Source: Bacteroidota bacterium
GTDB taxonomy: Bacteria; Bacteroidota; Bacteroidia; Chitinophagales; Chitinophagaceae
Assembly: GCA_016868895.1 (NCBI GenBank)
Contig: VGFK01000004.1
Location: forward strand, 86,713 to 150,712
Length of the DNA stretch: 64,000 nucleotides
Reading direction: 5' to 3'
Part shown: piece after piece, positions 26,801 to 37,072 of the stretch
How the letters are laid out: every line of letters starts with the position of its first letter
Position numbering within the stretch: position 1 is the stretch's first letter
Notes under the pieces: model-generated
The model's input: only the letters and a program-made list of their open reading frames with translations
Databases searched by the model: none
Told to the model about the DNA's origin: nothing
Program-made: the position numbers and the translations under genes

Positions 26801-28135
26801 ATGGAACTGAATACACTCACCGCCTTATCCCCAGTAGACGGAAGGTATTTTGTCCAGACAGAGGGACTGATTAGTTATTTTTCAGAGTGGGCGCTGATGC
26901 AATACCGTCTTCGTATCGAAACCGAGTACTTTATCGCCCTTTCAAAAGAGAAATTATTCAAACTGGATTCTGGTGTTGTAAAACATCTGCGTAAGTCGTA
27001 TCAGGAATTTGATGTAACAACTGCCTACGAAATCAAAAACCTTGAGAAGGTTACCAACCACGACGTCAAAGCACTGGAGTACTTCATGAAAAAAGAGCTG
27101 GATGCACTTCAGCTCGGACACCTCAAGGAATTCATCCATTTTGGACTCACCTCTCAGGATGTGAACAATACCGCGATCCCATTGCTGTGGAAAGAAGCGT
27201 TGGAACACGTCTACTATTCTGCAATTCTGAATTTAGTCATCCGACTCAATACACTGGCAAAGGAATGGGACAAAGTTCCCATGTTGGCCAGGACACATGG
27301 ACAACCTGCCTCCCCTACCCGATTGGGTAAAGAAATTAAGGTATATGTTGAGCGATTGGAAAATCAAATCCGATTGATGGAGCAAATTCCCTACTCCTGC
27401 AAATTTGGAGGAGCTACAGGAAATTTCAACGCACACCATGTGGCATACCCTAAACACAATTGGGTAAAATTTGCCAATGGATTCTGCAGTGATGCATTGG
27501 GACTTCAACGTCAGCAGCATACTACGCAAATCGAACACTACGATATGCTGGCCGCACATTTCGATGGTATGAAGCGAATCAATACCATCTTGATCGACTT
27601 TTGCAGGGATGTATGGACCTATGTTTCAATGGAGTACTTCCGCCAGAAAACCAGAAAGGGCGAAGTAGGATCCTCGGCAATGCCGCATAAAGTAAACCCT
27701 ATCGATTTTGAAAACGCAGAAGGCAACCTTGGATTTGCCAACGCCATTCTGGAACACCTGGCTTCGAAACTACCGGTATCCCGTTTGCAGCGTGATTTAA
27801 CGGACTCCACCGTAATCCGAAACATTGGCATGCCCTTCGCCCATACACTCATCTCGGTTAACTCCATCAACAAGGGATTGGGAAAGTTATTGCTCAATCA
27901 AGATGCCATCAACAAAGACCTCGAAGCCAACTGGGCCGTTGTGGCAGAGGCCATCCAAACAGTCCTGCGCCGTGAAAAATATCCTGAACCGTACGAGGCA
28001 CTCAAAGAACTCACCAGAGGCAATGCACAGATCAACCAAAAAGCAATTCAGGCATTCATCAAAAAATTAAAGGTTAAACCGGGAGTCAAAAAAGAATTAC
28101 TCACCATTACGCCGTTCAACTACACCGGCATTTGA
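26801..28135 (+). CDS. purB: Adenylosuccinate lyase
   Basis: Acts twice in purine synthesis, releasing fumarate from SAICAR and adenylosuccinate. The 444-residue protein has the superfamily signature GSSAMPHKVNPIDFENAEGN near residue 290, the HFGLTSQDVNNTA segment and ARTHGQPASPTRLGKE. Starts MELNTLTALSPVDGRY, the usual N-terminus. Its TGA directly abuts the prfC stop (TGATCA). Confidence 0.96.
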   Translation: MELNTLTALSPVDGRYFVQTEGLISYFSEWALMQYRLRIETEYFIALSKEKLFKLDSGVVKHLRKSYQEFDVTTAYEIKNLEKVTNHDVKALEYFMKKELDALQLGHLKEFIHFGLTSQDVNNTAIPLLWKEALEHVYYSAILNLVIRLNTLAKEWDKVPMLARTHGQPASPTRLGKEIKVYVERLENQIRLMEQIPYSCKFGGATGNFNAHHVAYPKHNWVKFANGFCSDALGLQRQQHTTQIEHYDMLAAHFDGMKRINTILIDFCRDVWTYVSMEYFRQKTRKGEVGSSAMPHKVNPIDFENAEGNLGFANAILEHLASKLPVSRLQRDLTDSTVIRNIGMPFAHTLISVNSINKGLGKLLLNQDAINKDLEANWAVVAEAIQTVLRREKYPEPYEALKELTRGNAQINQKAIQAFIKKLKVKPGVKKELLTITPFNYTGI

Positions 28136-29722
28136 TCATTTCTGTATTTCCGAACTGAACAAGAACTGTATATCCGGGTTATTCGCAATCTCTGTATTCA
28201 GAAACCATTCGCTTTGTGCTAAGTAGACCAGCTGCCCATCTTTATCATTGACCACATTTGCTGTTTTGAATCGAATGAAGTCCTCCAGCTTTTTTTTATC
28301 ATCTGAAACCAGCCAACAAGCTTTATAAAACGGAAGCGGATTGAACTGAACCGAAGCTCCGTACTCCTGCAGCAAGCGGTATTGAATGACTTCAAATTGA
28401 AGATCGCCTACACAGCCAATAATTTTTCTGTTTCCATTGTGCTGCGTAAACAATTGAGCAACTCCTTCGTCTGTCAATTGATTCAATCCCTTCTCCAGTT
28501 GCTTTGTCTTCATTGGATCTTTGTTCACGACTTCTTTGAAGATCTCCGGTGAGAAACTGGGAATTCCGGTAAAATAAAAATCCTCTCCTTCTGTGAGCGT
28601 ATCCCCAATTTTAAAATTTCCGGTATCAAACAATCCCACTACATCTCCAGCAAACGCCTGTTCAATTACATCTTTATCGCGTGCCAAAAAGCTATAGGGG
28701 TTACTGAATCGCACATCTTTGTCTAACCGCACATGGTGATAAAATTTGTTGCGTTCAAATTTTCCGGAGCACACCCTCAAAAATGCAATACGGTCGCGGT
28801 GCTTGGGATCCAGGTTCGCATGTATTTTGAATACAAACCCACTAAAGCGATCATCGTGAACATCGATGGTTCGGGCGGTGGCAGGTCGACTTCTTGGCTC
28901 TGGTGAAATGCGGATGAACGTATCGAGCAATTCCCTTACTCCGAAATTATTGATGGCACTTCCAAAAAAAACAGGGGCAGTCTTGCCTTCCAAATAGACC
29001 TGCTGATCAAACTCTCCGTACACTCCATGAAATAACTCAGCATCCTCCCGGAGTTGGCGGGCATCTTTTTCTCCAATGAGTTCATCGAGCAAGGGAACAG
29101 AAAGATCATCCACTTTTACACTTTCTTCAATGGCGACCTTCTGATTGGGCTGAAAGAGCAGAAGGCTTTTGTCATAGAGGCTGTATACTCCTTTGAAATC
29201 CTTTCCCATGTTGATGGGCCAGCTCAAGGGATGCAAATGAATGCTCAATTCTTTTTCTATCTCGTCCAACAGATCAAAGGGGTTCTTGCCATCCCGATCC
29301 ATTTTGTTGATGAATACAATTACCGGAGTATCGCGCATCCGGCAGACTTCCATGAGTTTGCGCGTTTGTTCCTCTACTCCTTTCACGCCATCCACGACAA
29401 GAATAACGCTGTCGACAGCCGTCAATGTTCGATAGGTATCTTCTGCAAAATCTTTGTGCCCGGGAGTATCCAGAAGATTGATCAACGTGTTCTTGTACTC
29501 GAATGACATCACAGAAGTCGCCACACTGATGCCCCGTTGGCGCTCAATCTCCATGAAGTCGCTTGTCGCATGCTTCTTGATCTTATTACTTTTTACTGCT
29601 CCGGCTGTCTGGATGGCGCCACCAAACAACAAAAACTTTTCAGTCAGGGTGGTTTTACCGGCATCCGGGTGGGAAATGATGGCAAATGTTCTTCTGCGGC
29701 TTATTTCACTATCGTACTTCAT
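28136..29722 (-). CDS. prfC: Peptide chain release factor 3
   Basis: GTPase that recycles RF1/RF2 from the ribosome. The 528-residue protein has G1 [12 protein letters not shown], the switch region [13 protein letters not shown]3 LDTPGHKDF and G4 FINKMDRDG, with the RF3-specific C-terminal domain ([14 protein letters not shown]). Starts [17 protein letters not shown]. Single gene with its own -7 element. Confidence 0.96.
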   Translation of the reverse strand: MKYDSEISRRRTFAIISHPDAGKTTLTEKFLLFGGAIQTAGAVKSNKIKKHATSDFMEIERQRGISVATSVMSFEYKNTLINLLDTPGHKDFAEDTYRTLTAVDSVILVVDGVKGVEEQTRKLMEVCRMRDTPVIVFINKMDRDGKNPFDLLDEIEKELSIHLHPLSWPINMGKDFKGVYSLYDKSLLLFQPNQKVAIEESVKVDDLSVPLLDELIGEKDARQLREDAELFHGVYGEFDQQVYLEGKTAPVFFGSAINNFGVRELLDTFIRISPEPRSRPATARTIDVHDDRFSGFVFKIHANLDPKHRDRIAFLRVCSGKFERNKFYHHVRLDKDVRFSNPYSFLARDKDVIEQAFAGDVVGLFDTGNFKIGDTLTEGEDFYFTGIPSFSPEIFKEVVNKDPMKTKQLEKGLNQLTDEGVAQLFTQHNGNRKIIGCVGDLQFEVIQYRLLQEYGASVQFNPLPFYKACWLVSDDKKKLEDFIRFKTANVVNDKDGQLVYLAQSEWFLNTEIANNPDIQFLFSSEIQK

Positions 29723-29733
29723 CGGAAAGGGTT

Positions 29734-29741
29734 CAAAGATA
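29734..29741 (-). promoter_or_regulatory. prfC -7 promoter element TATCTTTG (minus strand)
   Basis: Perfect TAnnTTTG, 11 bases upstream of the prfC ATG. Confidence 0.55.
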
Positions 29742-29825
29742 GTACATCGCTGAGTTCAAGAATCCGCTTGTCACTTCAATTGTTCCGCTCACCCATTTTT
29801 GGAGGGAAAGTCGGCAGCAATCAAG

Positions 29826-29833
29826 TAGATTTG
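29826..29833 (+). promoter_or_regulatory. -7 element TAGATTTG, 4 bases before the permease ATG
   Basis: Perfect TAnnTTTG separated by CACC from the ATG at 29838; predicts a leaderless transcript for the permease-tsaD-trmN6 operon. Confidence 0.55.
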
Positions 29834-29837
29834 CACC

Positions 29838-31088
29838 ATGAAAAAGACCCTGGAGATACTGATCACCACCCTGAAACTGGCCATACAGGAGCTGTCCAAG
29901 AATAAGCTCAGGACCTTTCTTTCCCTTTTTGGTGTGACCATTGGTATCTTTTGCATCATTGGCGTTCTCTCTACAGTAAGCAGCCTGGAACGCAATATTC
30001 AGGACGGCATCAAAACACTAGGGTCCAATACGATTTATGTTGATAAATGGGACTATTCCGGAGGGGCCGATTACCCCTGGTGGAAATACCTGAACCGCCC
30101 CAGCCCTAAATTGATCGAAACACGATTGATCAAAGAAAAAGTAAGCGCCGACATCAACATAGTTTTTAATTTCACAACCCAGTCCTTCATGCAATTTGAA
30201 AACGATAAACTCGATGGTATCAATTACCATGGAGTGACGGATGAATTTGATCAAATCCAACCCATAGAAATTCAGTATGGCCGCTACCTCAATTCCATGG
30301 AATTTGATCAGGGTACTGCCAGTGTTGTGATTGGGTACGAGAATGCAGAGAAACTATTTGGCAATCCCGAACGAGCGGTTGGCAAAGAAGTCGATCTGCG
30401 CAACAAAAAAGCCATCATCGTTGGGGTGATGAAAAAACAAGGAAAAAGCTTCATTGAAGGATGGGAATTCGATCAAAGCATTGTGCTTTCGTATAAGTTC
30501 ATGCGACAAATGCTGTTCAATGAGCGGTTCAATAATCCCAAGATCATCGTAAAGGGACCAGAAAACATGAGTACCGAAGCCCTCAAAGATGAGCTCAAAG
30601 GCGCCATGCGCTCGATTCGCCGACTCGGCCCTACCGAAGAAGATGATTTCGCGCTGAATGCGATTAGCGACTTCAGCAAGGCCGTTACGTCGCTTTTCGC
30701 CAGCGTCAACCTGGGTGGATGGCTGATCGGTCTACTGAGCCTGATTGTTGGCGCATTTGGCATTGCCAATATCATGTTTGTGACGGTCCGGGAACGCACA
30801 CCCATCATCGGACTGAAAAAAGCCATTGGAGCAAAACGAAGAACCATCCTCATGGAGTTCCTGCTGGAAAGCGCCATGATTTGCATTATTGGGGGACTGA
30901 TTGGCGTGATCCTGGTGGTCATCTTATCCGCAGTGCTCACCTCCGTGTTCAGCTTCAATGTTTATGTGTCCTTGAATATTCTGGCCCTCGCCATTGGTAT
31001 CTGTGTAGGAATTGGCATATTAGCAGGTATCATTCCGGCCATGATCGCTTCCAGAATGGACCCTGTTGTTGCCATTCGATCCAAGTAA
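29838..31088 (+). CDS. FtsX/MacB-type ABC transporter permease
   Basis: A 416-residue inner-membrane protein with the MacB topology: one N-terminal helix (KLRTFLSLFGVTIGIFCIIG), a large periplasmic domain (residues about 45-280), then three helices including the FtsX motif FVTVRERTPIIGLKKAIGAK. It is the permease only; no ATPase gene is adjacent, so the partner must be encoded elsewhere. Substrate unknown. The gene leads an operon with tsaD 6 bases behind. Confidence 0.9.
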   Translation: MKKTLEILITTLKLAIQELSKNKLRTFLSLFGVTIGIFCIIGVLSTVSSLERNIQDGIKTLGSNTIYVDKWDYSGGADYPWWKYLNRPSPKLIETRLIKEKVSADINIVFNFTTQSFMQFENDKLDGINYHGVTDEFDQIQPIEIQYGRYLNSMEFDQGTASVVIGYENAEKLFGNPERAVGKEVDLRNKKAIIVGVMKKQGKSFIEGWEFDQSIVLSYKFMRQMLFNERFNNPKIIVKGPENMSTEALKDELKGAMRSIRRLGPTEEDDFALNAISDFSKAVTSLFASVNLGGWLIGLLSLIVGAFGIANIMFVTVRERTPIIGLKKAIGAKRRTILMEFLLESAMICIIGGLIGVILVVILSAVLTSVFSFNVYVSLNILALAIGICVGIGILAGIIPAMIASRMDPVVAIRSK

Positions 31089-31094
31089 ACCACC

Positions 31095-32105
31095 GTGAAA
31101 TCTCCCACGTACATATTGGGCATCGAATCTTCATGTGATGAAACCTCTGCGGCCGTTTGCCGCGACGGAAAAATTCTATCCAATGTGATTGCGTCACAGG
31201 AAATTCATCAACGGTATGGGGGCGTTGTACCGGAACTTGCCAGTCGCGCGCACATGCAAAATATTGTACACGTTGTGGATGCTGCCCTTTCGCAATCCGC
31301 TATTCGTCAGCAGGACCTGAGTGCGATCGCCTTTACACAAGCACCGGGATTGATCGGCGCCTTGCTGGTGGGCAGCGGCTTTGCAAAATCACTGGCCCTT
31401 GCACTGAAGCTACCCCTCATCGAAGTACACCACATGCAGGCCCATGTGTTGTCCAATCTCATCAGCGCACCTTCTCCTTCATTTCCATTTCTATGCCTGA
31501 CCGTCAGCGGAGGTCATACACAAATTGTGCGTTGCGATTCACCCTTGTCCATGGAAGTGCTGGGTGAAACCATCGACGATGCTGCAGGTGAAGCATATGA
31601 TAAAACAGCCAAAATGCTGAGACTCCCATATCCGGGTGGACCATTGATTGACGCGCGTGCGCAAGAGGGAGACCCTAAACGGTTTCATTTCCCTGAACCG
31701 CAGGTGCCGGGTTTGTCCTTTAGCTTCAGCGGTGTCAAAACCTCAGTGCTGTATTTTCTGCAAAAACACAGCAAAGAGGATCCGTCATTTGTGGAACGCA
31801 ATATCAACGATATCTGCGCTTCGTTCCAGCACACCATGACATCCATATTGCTGCAAAAATTAAAAAAGGCGAGTCTGGAGACTGGCATCAAGGAAATCTG
31901 CCTCGCAGGTGGTGTTGCTGCAAACAAAGGATTACGAAACGGCTTAACGGAATTAGGTGCCCGCTATGGATGGAACATTTACATACCGGCTATGGAATAC
32001 TGTACAGATAATGCAGCTATGATTGCCATAACCGGTTACTATAAATACATGAACCACCAATTCAGCGATCTTTCCGTTTCCGCCAGTGCGCGAGCCGACT
32101 GGTAA
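31095..32105 (+). CDS. tsaD: tRNA threonylcarbamoyladenosine synthase subunit TsaD, GTG start
   Basis: Transfers the threonylcarbamoyl group to A37 of ANN-decoding tRNAs. The 336-residue ASKHA-fold protein opens MKSPTYILGIESSCDETSAA; the metal-binding HxxxH is HMQAH near residue 112, and ETIDDAAGEAYDKTAK and GGVAANKGLR complete the signature. The GTG at 31095 is the only start that keeps the ILGIESSCDET N-terminus at normal distance. Confidence 0.96.
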   Translation: MKSPTYILGIESSCDETSAAVCRDGKILSNVIASQEIHQRYGGVVPELASRAHMQNIVHVVDAALSQSAIRQQDLSAIAFTQAPGLIGALLVGSGFAKSLALALKLPLIEVHHMQAHVLSNLISAPSPSFPFLCLTVSGGHTQIVRCDSPLSMEVLGETIDDAAGEAYDKTAKMLRLPYPGGPLIDARAQEGDPKRFHFPEPQVPGLSFSFSGVKTSVLYFLQKHSKEDPSFVERNINDICASFQHTMTSILLQKLKKASLETGIKEICLAGGVAANKGLRNGLTELGARYGWNIYIPAMEYCTDNAAMIAITGYYKYMNHQFSDLSVSASARADW

Positions 32106-32115
32106 ATAAGCGTCA

Positions 32116-32829
32116 ATGCCCAACACGTTTTTTTCATTCAAATCGTTCACCGTTCATCAGGACAGATGTGCGATGAAGGTCACTACCGACGGAGCCCTGT
32201 TCGGCGCATGGGTGGCATCCCGCACGCAATCAGCTGAACAGCTGCTGGATGTGGGAGCGGGTACCGGAATCTTATCGCTGATGATCGCTCAGTCCGGTTC
32301 TGGAACCATAGATGCAATCGAAGTTGAATCGACATGCCATCAACAACTGTGCGATAACATTGTATCCTCTGAATGGTCCGATCGCATACATCCTATTCAT
32401 GCTGACTTCAACTCATTTGAACCTCAGAAAAAGTACGATTGTGTCGTTTCGAATCCTCCTTTTCACCGGGATCAATTGTCAAGCACTAACCCTTCCACCA
32501 ATTTAGCCCGTCACGATACAGGACTCACCATTCAGGAATTGCTAAAAAAAAGCAGCACATTGGTCACCCCTACGGGCAGACTATTCGTATTGATTCCGTA
32601 TTACAGAACCGAAGAAATTATTGCATGTGCAAGACAACTGAATTGGCAGCTGGCCTCTTCGGTGTTCGTACAGCAGACGCCAAAACATGCCTACTTTCGG
32701 ACATTCCTGGAATTTGAAATGCAAAAAACTACTGAAGTGCTGTCCTCCTCGATCCTGATTAAAGATGAAAAAGATGCATACAGTCCAGAGTTCATAGCAC
32801 TGCTGCGTCCCTATTACCTGGCATTCTAA
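32116..32829 (+). CDS. trmN6: tRNA1(Val) (adenine37-N6)-methyltransferase-like enzyme
   Basis: A 237-residue class I methyltransferase starting MPNTFFSFKSFTVHQDRCAM. SAM loop LLDVGAGTGILSLMIAQ and the catalytic NPPF motif in VVSNPPFHRD identify an adenine/guanine-N6 type enzyme of the YfiC/TrmN6 group; VTTDGALFGAWV is characteristic of that group. It lies 10 bases after tsaD, another tRNA-37 modification gene, which fits the assignment. Confidence 0.88.
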   Translation: MPNTFFSFKSFTVHQDRCAMKVTTDGALFGAWVASRTQSAEQLLDVGAGTGILSLMIAQSGSGTIDAIEVESTCHQQLCDNIVSSEWSDRIHPIHADFNSFEPQKKYDCVVSNPPFHRDQLSSTNPSTNLARHDTGLTIQELLKKSSTLVTPTGRLFVLIPYYRTEEIIACARQLNWQLASSVFVQQTPKHAYFRTFLEFEMQKTTEVLSSSILIKDEKDAYSPEFIALLRPYYLAF

Positions 32830-32835
32830 CGCAGA

Positions 32836-34221
32836 TCAGCGACCTCTTCCCCACCCTAACCAATCGTTGGCATTGGCATAAATCATCAGGCCGAACAAAA
32901 TAACCATGCCTACAATTTGAGCATATTCCAAAAACTTTTCGTTAGGCTTCTTTCCAGTGATCATTTCAATCAGGGTGAAAAGTACATGTCCGCCGTCCAA
33001 AGCGGGAATCGGAAGTAAATTCATAAAAGCCAATACGATGGAAAAGAACGCTGTGATGTTCCAAAATGCTTGCCAGTCCCATTCGTACTTAGGAAAAATC
33101 GATCCCATGGATTTAAATCCGCCCAACCCTTTGTATGCACCGGTAGAAGGATTCAGAATTTTTTTAAACTGCGCGATATAAAAACTCAACTTCTCCATTG
33201 CCTTGTTCACACCCGCAGGAAAAGATTCAAAAAATCCAAACGATTTTTTTTCAAAAACATAGAGTCCATCTTTTTCCATTTCATCCATGCTGGGCATGAT
33301 AGGGAAAAACCCAATGGAAGTGTCGGGACGAATTACGGTTTGAAGAACCATATTTTTCCCTTCGCGAACAATATGAAGTTGTACGGTATCTCCGGCGCGA
33401 TCATGGATAGCGGGCTTCACTTGATCAAAAAAGCGAATGGGTAATGAATCAATTCCTGCAATCCGATCACCTGCCACCAATCCATTGCTCACTATTCCTG
33501 AATCCTGTGGCACTTCGCCCACGATGCAGGGAATACGGGGCATCAACAATACTGACCGCTTGCCTTTTTCAACAATCTTTTCAATAAAGTTCACCGGTAT
33601 AGGCAACTCTTTTTGTATCCCGTTGCGTTCGATGGTCATTTTTTCTCCCAGCAGCAAAGCAGAATTCATGTCCTCGAAATAGACCAACTCTTCGTTATTG
33701 ACAGCTAAGATTTTATCTCCGGTCTGAATGCCGATTTCGTTTACGACCGAATCCACCACCCATACCCCATTGGTAAGGCTCTTATTGGGCAATTTGGTTT
33801 CACCCCAGGTATACAGGGTCATCGCATAGATGATGAACGCCAATAAAATATTGACAGTAACCCCTCCAATCATGATGATGAGCCGTTGCCAGGCCGGTTT
33901 GCTTCTGAACTCCCATGACTGGGCAGGTTGTTTGAGCTGTTCTTTGTCCATGCTCTCATCAATCATTCCAGCAATTTTCACATAGCCGCCCAATGGCAAC
34001 CAACCGATTCCGTAAACAGTGTCTCCAATTTTTTTCTTTACCAGCGAAAACCAGGGATCAAAAAAGAGGTAAAACTTTTCTACCCGACAACCAAAAATTT
34101 TGGCGGGAATGAAATGTCCAAATTCATGGAGAATAACGAGTATGGAAAGAGAGAGAATCAGCTGACCCGCTTGGAGTCCCACAGCATACCAATTGATATC
34201 CAACAACATCTGTGCGATCAT
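32836..34221 (-). CDS. rseP: Site-2 protease RseP
   Basis: Intramembrane zinc protease for regulated proteolysis of membrane proteins such as anti-sigma factors. The 461-residue protein has HEFGH (His32, Glu33, His36) in the first membrane helix, PDZ-like periplasmic regions in the middle (about residues 130-310) and the second zinc motif LLPIPALDGGHVLF near residue 408. It follows dxr by 8 bases, an arrangement common in bacteria. Confidence 0.95.
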   Translation of the reverse strand: MIAQMLLDINWYAVGLQAGQLILSLSILVILHEFGHFIPAKIFGCRVEKFYLFFDPWFSLVKKKIGDTVYGIGWLPLGGYVKIAGMIDESMDKEQLKQPAQSWEFRSKPAWQRLIIMIGGVTVNILLAFIIYAMTLYTWGETKLPNKSLTNGVWVVDSVVNEIGIQTGDKILAVNNEELVYFEDMNSALLLGEKMTIERNGIQKELPIPVNFIEKIVEKGKRSVLLMPRIPCIVGEVPQDSGIVSNGLVAGDRIAGIDSLPIRFFDQVKPAIHDRAGDTVQLHIVREGKNMVLQTVIRPDTSIGFFPIMPSMDEMEKDGLYVFEKKSFGFFESFPAGVNKAMEKLSFYIAQFKKILNPSTGAYKGLGGFKSMGSIFPKYEWDWQAFWNITAFFSIVLAFMNLLPIPALDGGHVLFTLIEMITGKKPNEKFLEYAQIVGMVILFGLMIYANANDWLGWGRGR

Positions 34222-34229
34222 GTGTGCAA

Positions 34230-35435
34230 TTATACATTGATTAAAGATGCCGCAAAATTCCGGGCTTCTCCATCGCTTTCAAAATATTCTTCCAGCGTGG
34301 GATGTTCAATGAAGGGCATATTGTTCATTGTACGTTCAATTACTTCAGTCATGTCCAAAAATCCGAGGCGGTTTTTGATGAACCCATATACCGCCAGTTC
34401 ATTGGCAGCATTCAGGATGCAAGGCATGTTTCCACCTTGATTGAGGGCCCGAATGGCCAGTGCCAGGTTGCGAAAGGTTTTAATGTCCGGAGGATCAAAA
34501 CTCAGTGTGGCAGATTTGGTAAAATTGAATCGGGGAAACTCATTATCGATGCGGTGAGGATAGGCCATGGCATATTGGATGGGAAGCTTCATGTCGGGCA
34601 GTCCCATTTGTGCCTTGATGCTGTTGTCCCGAAACTGTACCATGCTATGGATGATGCTCTGGGGATGGATGACCACTTCAATTTGTGAAGGCTGAAGATC
34701 AAAAAGCCATTTGGCTTCTATCATTTCCAACCCTTTGTTCATTAGGGAGGCAGAGTCGATGGAGATTTTTGCCCCCATGCTCCAGTTGGGGTGTTGGATG
34801 GCATGCTCGCGTTTGACATTGACCAGGTAATTGGGTTTTCGTCCCACAAAGGGTCCGCCAGAGGCCGTCAGGATGATCTTCTCGATGGGGTTGTTGCGTT
34901 CTCCCACCAGGCATTGAAAAATGGCCGAATGTTCTGAATCAACCGGGATGATGGAAACTCCTTTCTCTTGCGCCAGTGACATCACCACATCGCCTGCCAC
35001 CACCAACGTCTCTTTATTGGCCAATGCAATGTGTCGTCCTGATTCAATTGCTTTTAATGTCGGTTTGAGTCCCGCAAAACCCACAATTCCCGCCATCATC
35101 ATATCATAACAGGGCATGAGCGCTACTTCCTCCAAACCTTTTTCACCAGAGAGCACCTGAATTCCTTTTGGGTGCAGTGCCTGGTGCACCGTTGCATATT
35201 TAGCAGGATCCACAATCACAACAGCAGCCGGTAAAAACTCCAGTGCCTGTTCGATGAGCAGTTCAGCGTTGGATTGTGCCGTCAGGATTGCGGCAGAAAA
35301 CAGATTTGGATTTGCTCGAATGACTTCAAGGGTCTGCTTTCCGATGGATCCGGTTGAGCCAAAGATTCCGATTCGTTTAAAAAGAACGGGGGCACTGGTT
35401 TCATCGGTGAAGGAATATGAGAAGTCGAACTCCAT
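34230..35435 (-). CDS. dxr: 1-deoxy-D-xylulose 5-phosphate reductoisomerase
   Basis: First committed step of the MEP isoprenoid pathway. The 401-residue protein has the NADPH loop IGIFGSTGSIGKQTLE near residue 22, the metal-site region PVDSEHSAIFQCL and SASLMNKGLEMIEA. The N-terminal extension before the nucleotide fold is about 18 residues and could be shorter in reality, but no other ATG is available. Second gene of a three-gene operon (GH3-like, dxr, rseP). Confidence 0.96.
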   Translation of the reverse strand: MEFDFSYSFTDETSAPVLFKRIGIFGSTGSIGKQTLEVIRANPNLFSAAILTAQSNAELLIEQALEFLPAAVVIVDPAKYATVHQALHPKGIQVLSGEKGLEEVALMPCYDMMMAGIVGFAGLKPTLKAIESGRHIALANKETLVVAGDVVMSLAQEKGVSIIPVDSEHSAIFQCLVGERNNPIEKIILTASGGPFVGRKPNYLVNVKREHAIQHPNWSMGAKISIDSASLMNKGLEMIEAKWLFDLQPSQIEVVIHPQSIIHSMVQFRDNSIKAQMGLPDMKLPIQYAMAYPHRIDNEFPRFNFTKSATLSFDPPDIKTFRNLALAIRALNQGGNMPCILNAANELAVYGFIKNRLGFLDMTEVIERTMNNMPFIEHPTLEEYFESDGEARNFAASLINV

Positions 35436-35445
35436 TCGTATAAAA

Positions 35446-36945
35446 TTAGTCCTTGTTGATCATCTTTTCAAGTTCCGTTGCAATCAATCGATCGTTGCTG
35501 AGTCGGGGGACTTTATTCTGTCCGCCCAGTTTTCCCTTGGAACGCATGTAATCAATAAATGCATTTCGCTTGAGCGGACGAATGATGAGTCGCTCCAAAA
35601 TATTTCCCCGAATCAAATCATCGTAGTAGATATTTTTTGAACGGAGTTGATCGTCTACGCATGCCGCAAACGCTTGAAGATCGGTCGGCAATTCTTCAAA
35701 CTCAATGAACCATTCATGATACGATTTGCCCTGATCAGTGGAAATGAACGGAGCTACCGTAAATTCTACAATGCGGGTTCCGAATTGCTCTGCGGCTTTG
35801 AGGAGGCTGTATTCAACTTCCTCGCCAATCACATGTTCTCCAAATGCAGAGATAAAATGCTTGATTCTGCCTGTAACGACAATTCGATACGGGTCAATGG
35901 ACGTAAACTTGACCGTATCGCCAATATTGTACCCCCATAGTCCGGCGTTGTTGTTGATGATGAGGGCATAGTTTTCACCGAGCTTGACATCTTTCAGTGA
36001 AAGCCGACGAGGGCGTTCATTGAAAATTTCTTGGGCAGGAATGAATTCAAAGAATATACCCGACTGGGTATTGAGCAAGAGTCCCTCCTCCTCACGGGTA
36101 TCCTGAAAAGCAAAAAATCCTTCAGAAGCCGGAAAGGTTTCAATCGTGTCGATGGATCGACCAATGCTTTCCATGAGTTTGGCACGGTAGGGACTGAAAT
36201 TGACTCCGCCATGAACCATTACCTGAAAATGAGGGAATAGCTCCCCGATCTTCTTCCCCGATCGCTCGATGAGTCGGTCGAAGTACATCTGCACCCATGG
36301 CGGGATGCCGCTGATCAGGGTCATGTTCTTGTGCAGGGTTTCCTCAACGATCCGATCGAGCTTGGTTTCCCAATCTTCTATGCAGTTGGTCTCAAAGCTT
36401 GGCAACTGATTGCCCCTGAGGTAGGCCGGAATGTGGTGGTTGACTATCCCGCTCAATCGACCCGTCGGAATGCCGGCTATCCGGTCGAGCGTAGGGGAAC
36501 CCGATAAAAAAATCATGTTCCCAGACGCAAAATCAGCATTTCCTGTTTCCGCAATATACCCGAGTAGGCCATTTCGAGCGGTATGGATATGATTGGAGAT
36601 GGAGTCGCTGGAAATGGGGATGTATTTTGCGCCTGAAGTAGTTCCCGATGTTTTAGCAAAGTAAATGGGTCGGCCCGGCCACAGCACCCCTTCCTTTCCC
36701 TCTTTGATCCGATGGATGTAGGGAGACAAAGTCTCGTAGTCCCTTATCGGAACTGCATCCCTAAAAGATTCATAATCATTGATTTCAGTGAAATGGTGGT
36801 CCCGACCAAACTCGGTGGGTGCCGCCTTTCTGACCAGCATGCGCAAGATGCTCTCCTGATCGGACAATGCCGTCCGCATCGTGCGCTTGATCCTGCCATG
36901 GACAATGGCGGCAAATGGTTTGGCCAGATACGACTTGATTTTCAT
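35446..36945 (-). CDS. GH3-family (auxin-responsive GH3-like) acyl-adenylating enzyme
   Basis: A 499-residue member of the GH3 branch of the ANL adenylating superfamily, best known from plants where it conjugates amino acids to hormones. The ATP loop is TSGTTSGAKYIPIS near residue 95; other conserved parts are PASEGFFAFQD and GLWGYNIGDTVKF. Bacterial homologues are widespread in Bacteroidota but unassigned. The ATG at 36945 (MKIKSYLAKPFAAIVHGRIK) is preferred since a -7 element lies 15 bases upstream, inside the longer frame. Ten bases before dxr. Confidence 0.85.
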   Translation of the reverse strand: MKIKSYLAKPFAAIVHGRIKRTMRTALSDQESILRMLVRKAAPTEFGRDHHFTEINDYESFRDAVPIRDYETLSPYIHRIKEGKEGVLWPGRPIYFAKTSGTTSGAKYIPISSDSISNHIHTARNGLLGYIAETGNADFASGNMIFLSGSPTLDRIAGIPTGRLSGIVNHHIPAYLRGNQLPSFETNCIEDWETKLDRIVEETLHKNMTLISGIPPWVQMYFDRLIERSGKKIGELFPHFQVMVHGGVNFSPYRAKLMESIGRSIDTIETFPASEGFFAFQDTREEEGLLLNTQSGIFFEFIPAQEIFNERPRRLSLKDVKLGENYALIINNNAGLWGYNIGDTVKFTSIDPYRIVVTGRIKHFISAFGEHVIGEEVEYSLLKAAEQFGTRIVEFTVAPFISTDQGKSYHEWFIEFEELPTDLQAFAACVDDQLRSKNIYYDDLIRGNILERLIIRPLKRNAFIDYMRSKGKLGGQNKVPRLSNDRLIATELEKMINKD

Positions 36946-36960
36946 GCGCAGGGCGGTTGC

Positions 36961-36968
36961 CAAAGATA
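36961..36968 (-). promoter_or_regulatory. -7 promoter element TATCTTTG of the GH3-dxr-rseP operon (minus strand)
   Basis: Perfect TAnnTTTG, 15 bases upstream of the chosen start; decides against the ATG at 37020. Confidence 0.55.
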
Positions 36969-37045
36969 CTCTTAAGGCTTGAAACCAAGGGACTTGTCGA
37001 CCAATAATTTTTAAGCCCACACTTGGTCATTGCGCATTTAATCCC

Positions 37046-37053
37046 TACCTTTG
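37046..37053 (+). promoter_or_regulatory. rplU -7 promoter element TACCTTTG
   Basis: Perfect TAnnTTTG, 19 bases before the rplU ATG, with TTGG about 20 bases upstream as possible -33. Confidence 0.6.
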
Positions 37054-37072
37054 CCCTCCTAAAAATCAGACC

